Assembly (NCBI GenBank): GCA_001692895.1
Contig: KV748178.1
Span: 5,186,867 to 5,250,866, forward strand
Direction of reading: 5' to 3'
DNA length: 64,000 bases
Source: Cenococcum geophilum 1.58
Taxonomy: Eukaryota > Ascomycota > Dothideomycetes > Gloniales > Gloniaceae
Notes under the pieces: model-generated
What the model was told of the DNA's origin: nothing
Database searches by the model: none
Seen by the model: the letters and a program-made list of their open reading frames with translations, nothing else
Part shown: positions 60,260-64,000 of the stretch, in pieces
How positions within the stretch are numbered: the stretch's first letter is position 1
Layout: every line of letters begins with the position of its first letter
Translations under genes and position numbers: made by a program

Positions 60260-61720
60260 AGTTACTACTTATTTTATATAAAGCTTTCTATTCCTATATC
60301 TTGTGTTTCTATTAGCGCTTCTATATTTAAATCTATTATTATTACCAGTTCTTCCCCTATTCTTACTGGTCGGCTATATACCCTTTATAGGTCGGCTATA
60401 AATATTATATTTGCCGTATTAAGTCTAATTCTTAATTATCCTAGTCTTAAGCCTACTGTTACTGTCCATAGGGGTCTTCCTACGGGGCGTCCTCTCCCTT
60501 ATGTCCCCTGTAACCCTTATATCCCTAATTAGTCTAGTAATATCGCGCGGCGTCGCTTCTGGCCCATTAAGGCTTAGGATAGCTGGCCTAGCCCTCTAGT
60601 ATTAAAGGTAGGAAACGCTAGGAAGGCGCCTGCGTCCCCCTAGCTTATCGCCTATTATTTCCATTTATATAACCTAGCGTGTAGTTATTCCCGTAGCTAT
60701 TAAGCCCTTACCTTCTATCTCCTGTATTTAATGCAGTCTTCTCTCTCCTACGCCTTATATATACTTTGGTGGCAGTTTATACATTTTATTTAGTCTTAAT
60801 TTAAGCAATATCTTATATCATAGGGGCCTATACAGTGGCCGCAGTATACCTATGCTGCGTATATAGATTAGGTATATCCCCATTATATATAGCAATAGTA
60901 TTATTCTAGGCGTAGTCTGTAGTTATAGAGCCTTATATTATATATAAGGCCATTTATAATTATTCCTTTTTAGATAAGGAGTTTTTGCATTCCTAGTGTA
61001 TATATGCTAACGATAAGGGAGCTATGCGTTCGTCTAGCGTCTCCCTAGCAAGTCTCTAGCGACCCTTATATCCTCTTATTATTCTTATTATATACTTAGT
61101 TTGCATTTTCCTATTAAAGCTATTAAATTTAGGTGATTTCGAGTCCTAGTATAAGGCGTTCCATTTATCTTACTATCTCCTATATAATTGCTATGTTATC
61201 CGCCTAGCGTCCCTTTTTTACCCTAAGGCTTATAGGAACCGCTAGGACTTTAACTAGGTAATCCTTACGGAGTACTTTTATGCTAATACGTTCTCCTAGC
61301 CTATCCCCTACCCTTACGGCTTGTTCCTTTGCCTATTAGTCCTTTAGGGTGACTCTAATATCTCCGCTTTTAAGGTGTTGGACTATAACAGCGTTATAAA
61401 CCTCTTTGCGTATCTCTATAAGGACTTCTATTTCTAATTATCCCTTAAGCCTATCTACTTATTCTGTATTTAGTTATATTATAATTATATACCCGGTTAT
61501 TAACTTAAGGGGGGTAGGTTCCCTATGCTGTAAAAGCGTAGCTATAGTAGCCCAGGTGCGGTTCGCTAGTAAGGGGGGGTTATACTTATTTTTAATTTTG
61601 CTTAGCCGTTAGAGGATTTAATTAAGGGTTTACTGGAAAGGCGCCTAAGATTTACTAGACTAGCGGAGCCATTCTGCTAGCTATATTAGTTTATTATAGC
61701 TAACGGTTACTCCCCTACAA
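60260..61720 (-). pseudogene. LINE A ORF1 region, degraded
   Basis: The minus frame keeps segments such as RLNKMYKLPPKY near 60770-60810 and a decayed zinc-knuckle-like part near 60820-60850, as expected for the nucleic-acid-binding ORF1 product of this clade. Many stops. The assignment rests mostly on position upstream of ORF2. Confidence 0.5.
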
Positions 61721-62019
61721 TTCTAAATACTAGACATATCTAATAGGCTTTATATTTTGTTAAATGCCTTCTTAATAAAGGTATTTCCGCTTTATAGTGT
61801 GGTATTCACCCGTCTTTGTTATAAAGGGCCATTGCTAGGCGTAGTTCTAGCGGTCACGCGCGAGTGCGAGCCACCGTCGTTCGACATGTGCCTCCCCTAC
61901 GATGCATGCATCTCAGGGGGATTCTCTAGGTGTTTTTTAGGGTTCTTTTGGTTGGTTTTGGTTTTTTTAGGCCAGGTGCAGCAAGAGCTCCTTTTTTTGA
62001 GTATATTGTTTCTATTATA

Positions 62020-62640
62020 GTAGCTAGCTTATAATTCGTATCTATAGAGATATAAGCTTTTTAATACGGCTCCCTTATAATAATCTACTAGTCCTTACTA
62101 ATACTAACGCGGAATCCTAACTTATTAAAGTTATATATATCTATAGGCATAACTATATACTTAATTATAACGTCGCGGTATTAATAAAACTACGCCTTAA
62201 TATCCTTTAGCTCGTATACCGCTATACACTTAAGCTCCATTGTCTTCTACCTACGCTTATAGTACTCTAGGTAGCAGCTAAGCTAGCGTTTAACAAAGTA
62301 AGAGCTAATAGGAGGTAGTAGCTAATCTAGATTTTTGTTAGCTTAATTTAAGATCTAATTTTCTGTAGAATATATTATTAGTAGTCAAGTGGCGGTATAT
62401 AAGGAATCTAAGTGATTAATATAGCTATAAAGAGCAAGGTCGTAATCATTAGTAAGCCTTCTACCTACTACAGGCCTTTTATAACGCAATTAACGTCCTT
62501 TCTACTAAGCGCGGAGGCGTGATTTAGGAACACCGTGTCGACGCGCAGCCTCTGCAACTTTGGGCTTAGTAGACTCTTAAAATTCTTTAAGAGCCTCCTA
62601 GATCTTATTTTCGACGCGAATATACTTAGTAGTTATGGCG
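62020..62640 (-). pseudogene. Fot1/pogo transposase, N-terminal half
   Basis: On minus, a helix-turn-helix region reads AEAARRHGVPKSRLRA at about 62520-62565, as in pogo/Fot1 proteins. The first DDE block reads DIYNFN-x-x-GFRV at about 62090-62130 (expected D-I-Y-N-F-D-E-x-G-F) and then ATIIETI at the LINE A insertion point. The frame goes on at 55711. Confidence 0.8.
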
Positions 62641-62776
62641 TTAATAATATATAATAAGAATATTGATAGTATTTGGGTGTCTTGGCAAATCTGACGTTAA
62701 GGTAGGCCCTACTCGTTAAGCTGGCCGGCACTTACCTCGGTAACAAGGTAAGTAGATCGCGACAGCAGCACGGGTA

Positions 62777-63280
62777 ATTATTATCCTCTATATATATATT
62801 ATGGCCCTATAGACCTATTATTAAGGGATAAGATAGATTTTAAAACATGTCTTCGTAATTTTACCACCGATTTTCTATATCCAACTTTTTATATAATATA
62901 GCTACGATATAGTCACAATATAGAGTAGAAGGGGAAAATGGAGAGCTTATACCTCGTATTATTTTTAAAGTGATTAGACGATGGATATAAGGGATATTAT
63001 TGCGGACACCTTAGGTTGCCCTCAGGACAACCCCCGGACGCCCCTTAGATAGTCACCAGTCACATACTAGAGGCACATACCCGTAGTATATAGTCTCCAC
63101 AATCCCAGAGGCCTTACCTCCTTAAGGATTCGTCTCTCTCACTAATCTATCTTATTCCAATCGTGTCTTTATAGCCCCCTATCTACAAGATCCCCTCACA
63201 TTTAAATCCTTCCTACTCTTTTTTAGAAGGGCAGTCGGCTTTAAGGACTAGATTGTTTGTTTATATTATTTGTTTATAAC
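62777..63280. other. AT-rich stretch, no gene seen
   Basis: A pyrimidine-rich patch at 63110-63270 resembles an LTR or leader, but no second copy is in the window. Nothing else recognised. Confidence 0.35.
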
Positions 63281-64000
63281 CACTATCCTCCCTTAAAATC
63301 TCGCAACGACCTAAATAGAAACTCCATGGATACCTTATAGAAAGCCGTTGCGTAAAGGCAGAAAGGTCCCTCTAATAGCGAGAGATTACGATAATATAAC
63401 CCTCTAGGTAAGACGGCCGAACGAGCCCTAATACCTAGATGCTCTAGGAGCTCGAAGACTCTCGTATACCTACAGTTACCGGCAACGCTAAGGAAAATAT
63501 AGACACCCTCTATAACGGTCACAATACTACTAAAAAGCAGCCAGAACCCCTCTAGCCCTACCTAGGCCAATTAGAAGATTAAGCGCTAGAGGTAACTCTA
63601 AGATCTTCCCCTAAGCCAGAAATGCCAGAGGAATACACTAATATATTTAACTAGGGAACTAACCAGAACCCTCCCAGAAGACCGCTGGCCTATAATTAGT
63701 ATAGTGGCGGTATATAGACTGCTTACAAGCTAAGTAGGTCTACCCCTTTAGGTAATCTAAACCAATTACTAACTTAAGACCCAAGCCCCGTTGGGAAGCC
63801 TATACTAGCTACTAGTACTAACACTACCTCTATAGCAGGAGCCTCCCCAGGCCTAAGTTCGGAAGGTTAAGAGCCCTATACCAATCTCCTTTAAGATAGA
63901 TATCGGGAAGCTATTGTAAGGCTCTCGGAAGCTATACGGGAGGAAGCTATTAATAAATATATCAGAACCCTTTAAGGGCAAATTTAGATTTAGTAGGGTC
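63281..64000 (+). other. Degenerate sequence, possibly start of a retroelement gag
   Basis: The strand is uncertain. Plus-strand frames after 63325 show proline-, arginine- and serine-rich fragments with many stops, as in RIPped gag genes of LTR elements. I see no diagnostic motif and the element would run out of the window. Confidence 0.25.

Larger units (their letters stand above)
55728..62003 (-). mobile_element. LINE A, full-length Tad1-like non-LTR retrotransposon
   Basis: A 16-bp target duplication TATTGTTTCTATTATA (55712-55727 and 62004-62019) brackets the element. Its 3' tail is an ATT/AAT triplet run at 55728-55748, read on minus as (TTA)n. On minus: ORF1-like sequence at about 60.3-61.7 kb, endonuclease at about 58.7-59.3 kb, reverse transcriptase near 57.2-57.6 kb and a C-terminal CCHC region near 56.2-56.3 kb. 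Excluding LINE B and its duplication it is about 5.6 kb. The last 200 bp at the 5' end (about 61800-62000) are GC-rich and little mutated, the rest strongly RIPped. Confidence 0.88.
54575..62776 (-). mobile_element. Fot1/pogo-like DNA transposon carrying two nested LINEs
   Basis: 54575-54643 and 62679-62776 are inverted copies, sharing CTCAACGAGTAGGGCC and CAGATTTGCCAAGAC allowing for transitions. The right one has an extra 30 bp at 62725-62754. Between them is a pogo-type transposase on minus, cut by LINE A. Without the LINE the element is about 1.9 kb, the usual Fot1 size. The true outermost bases and the TA duplication are uncertain, since the inverted repeat may extend farther out. Confidence 0.72.

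Overview
This is nuclear DNA of a filamentous ascomycete. Genes have short introns (47-108 bp) with fungal-type splice sites. They lie as islands of ordinary composition between AT-rich blocks of nested transposons. In those blocks almost every expected CpA or TpG reads TpA, so CAG, CAA and TGG codons have become stops; this is the footprint of repeat-induced point mutation (RIP). A Sordariomycete or Eurotiomycete/Leotiomycete-type host fits, but I cannot name the species.

Layout. 1-17.0 kb: Tad1-like LINE debris, partly as a large inverted duplication. It is split by a chromodomain Ty3/gypsy element (1173-13433), which is itself split by a second chromodomain gypsy element in the opposite orientation (5205-11392). 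17.0-25.0 kb: a 12-bp minisatellite, a Mutator-like element (MULE, 17843-23919) peppered with short GCATATGC palindromes, and the remnant of a second MULE with a SWIM finger. 25.0-33.6 kb: a gene for an esterase-like (sesB/SERAC1-type) plus ankyrin protein. Its first exon is broken by a 5.3-kb hAT transposon (25751-31098), whose transposase is in turn broken by a 2.3-kb TIR element made almost wholly of tandem repeats. 33.6-43.6 kb: foldback elements, a MITE, two more minisatellites, and a piggyBac-like transposase split by a Ty1/copia element (36429-42038). 43.6-54.6 kb: the main gene island, with a sesB/NB-ARC/TPR NOD-like receptor (minus), a divergently arranged CYP52-like P450 (plus), and an RNA 3'-terminal phosphate cyclase (minus). 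54.6-62.8 kb: a Fot1/pogo element split by a full-length LINE, which is split by a 5'-truncated LINE. 62.8-64.0 kb: unidentified AT-rich sequence.

Most nestings could be proved from target-site duplications read directly: AGTGG/AGCGG, GATTC, AGACCTTCT, GTTGCTCT, GCTAC, and 16- and 14-bp LINE duplications. For the nested tandem-repeat element the support is its terminal repeats and only a 3-base AAA duplication. The three intact genes were reconstructed by hand-splicing; every exon joins in frame. The two sesB-type genes split the same Asp codon at their first intron, so they are related members of a fungal self/non-self recognition family. One is broken by the hAT insertion; the other looks intact but lacks the esterase Ser.
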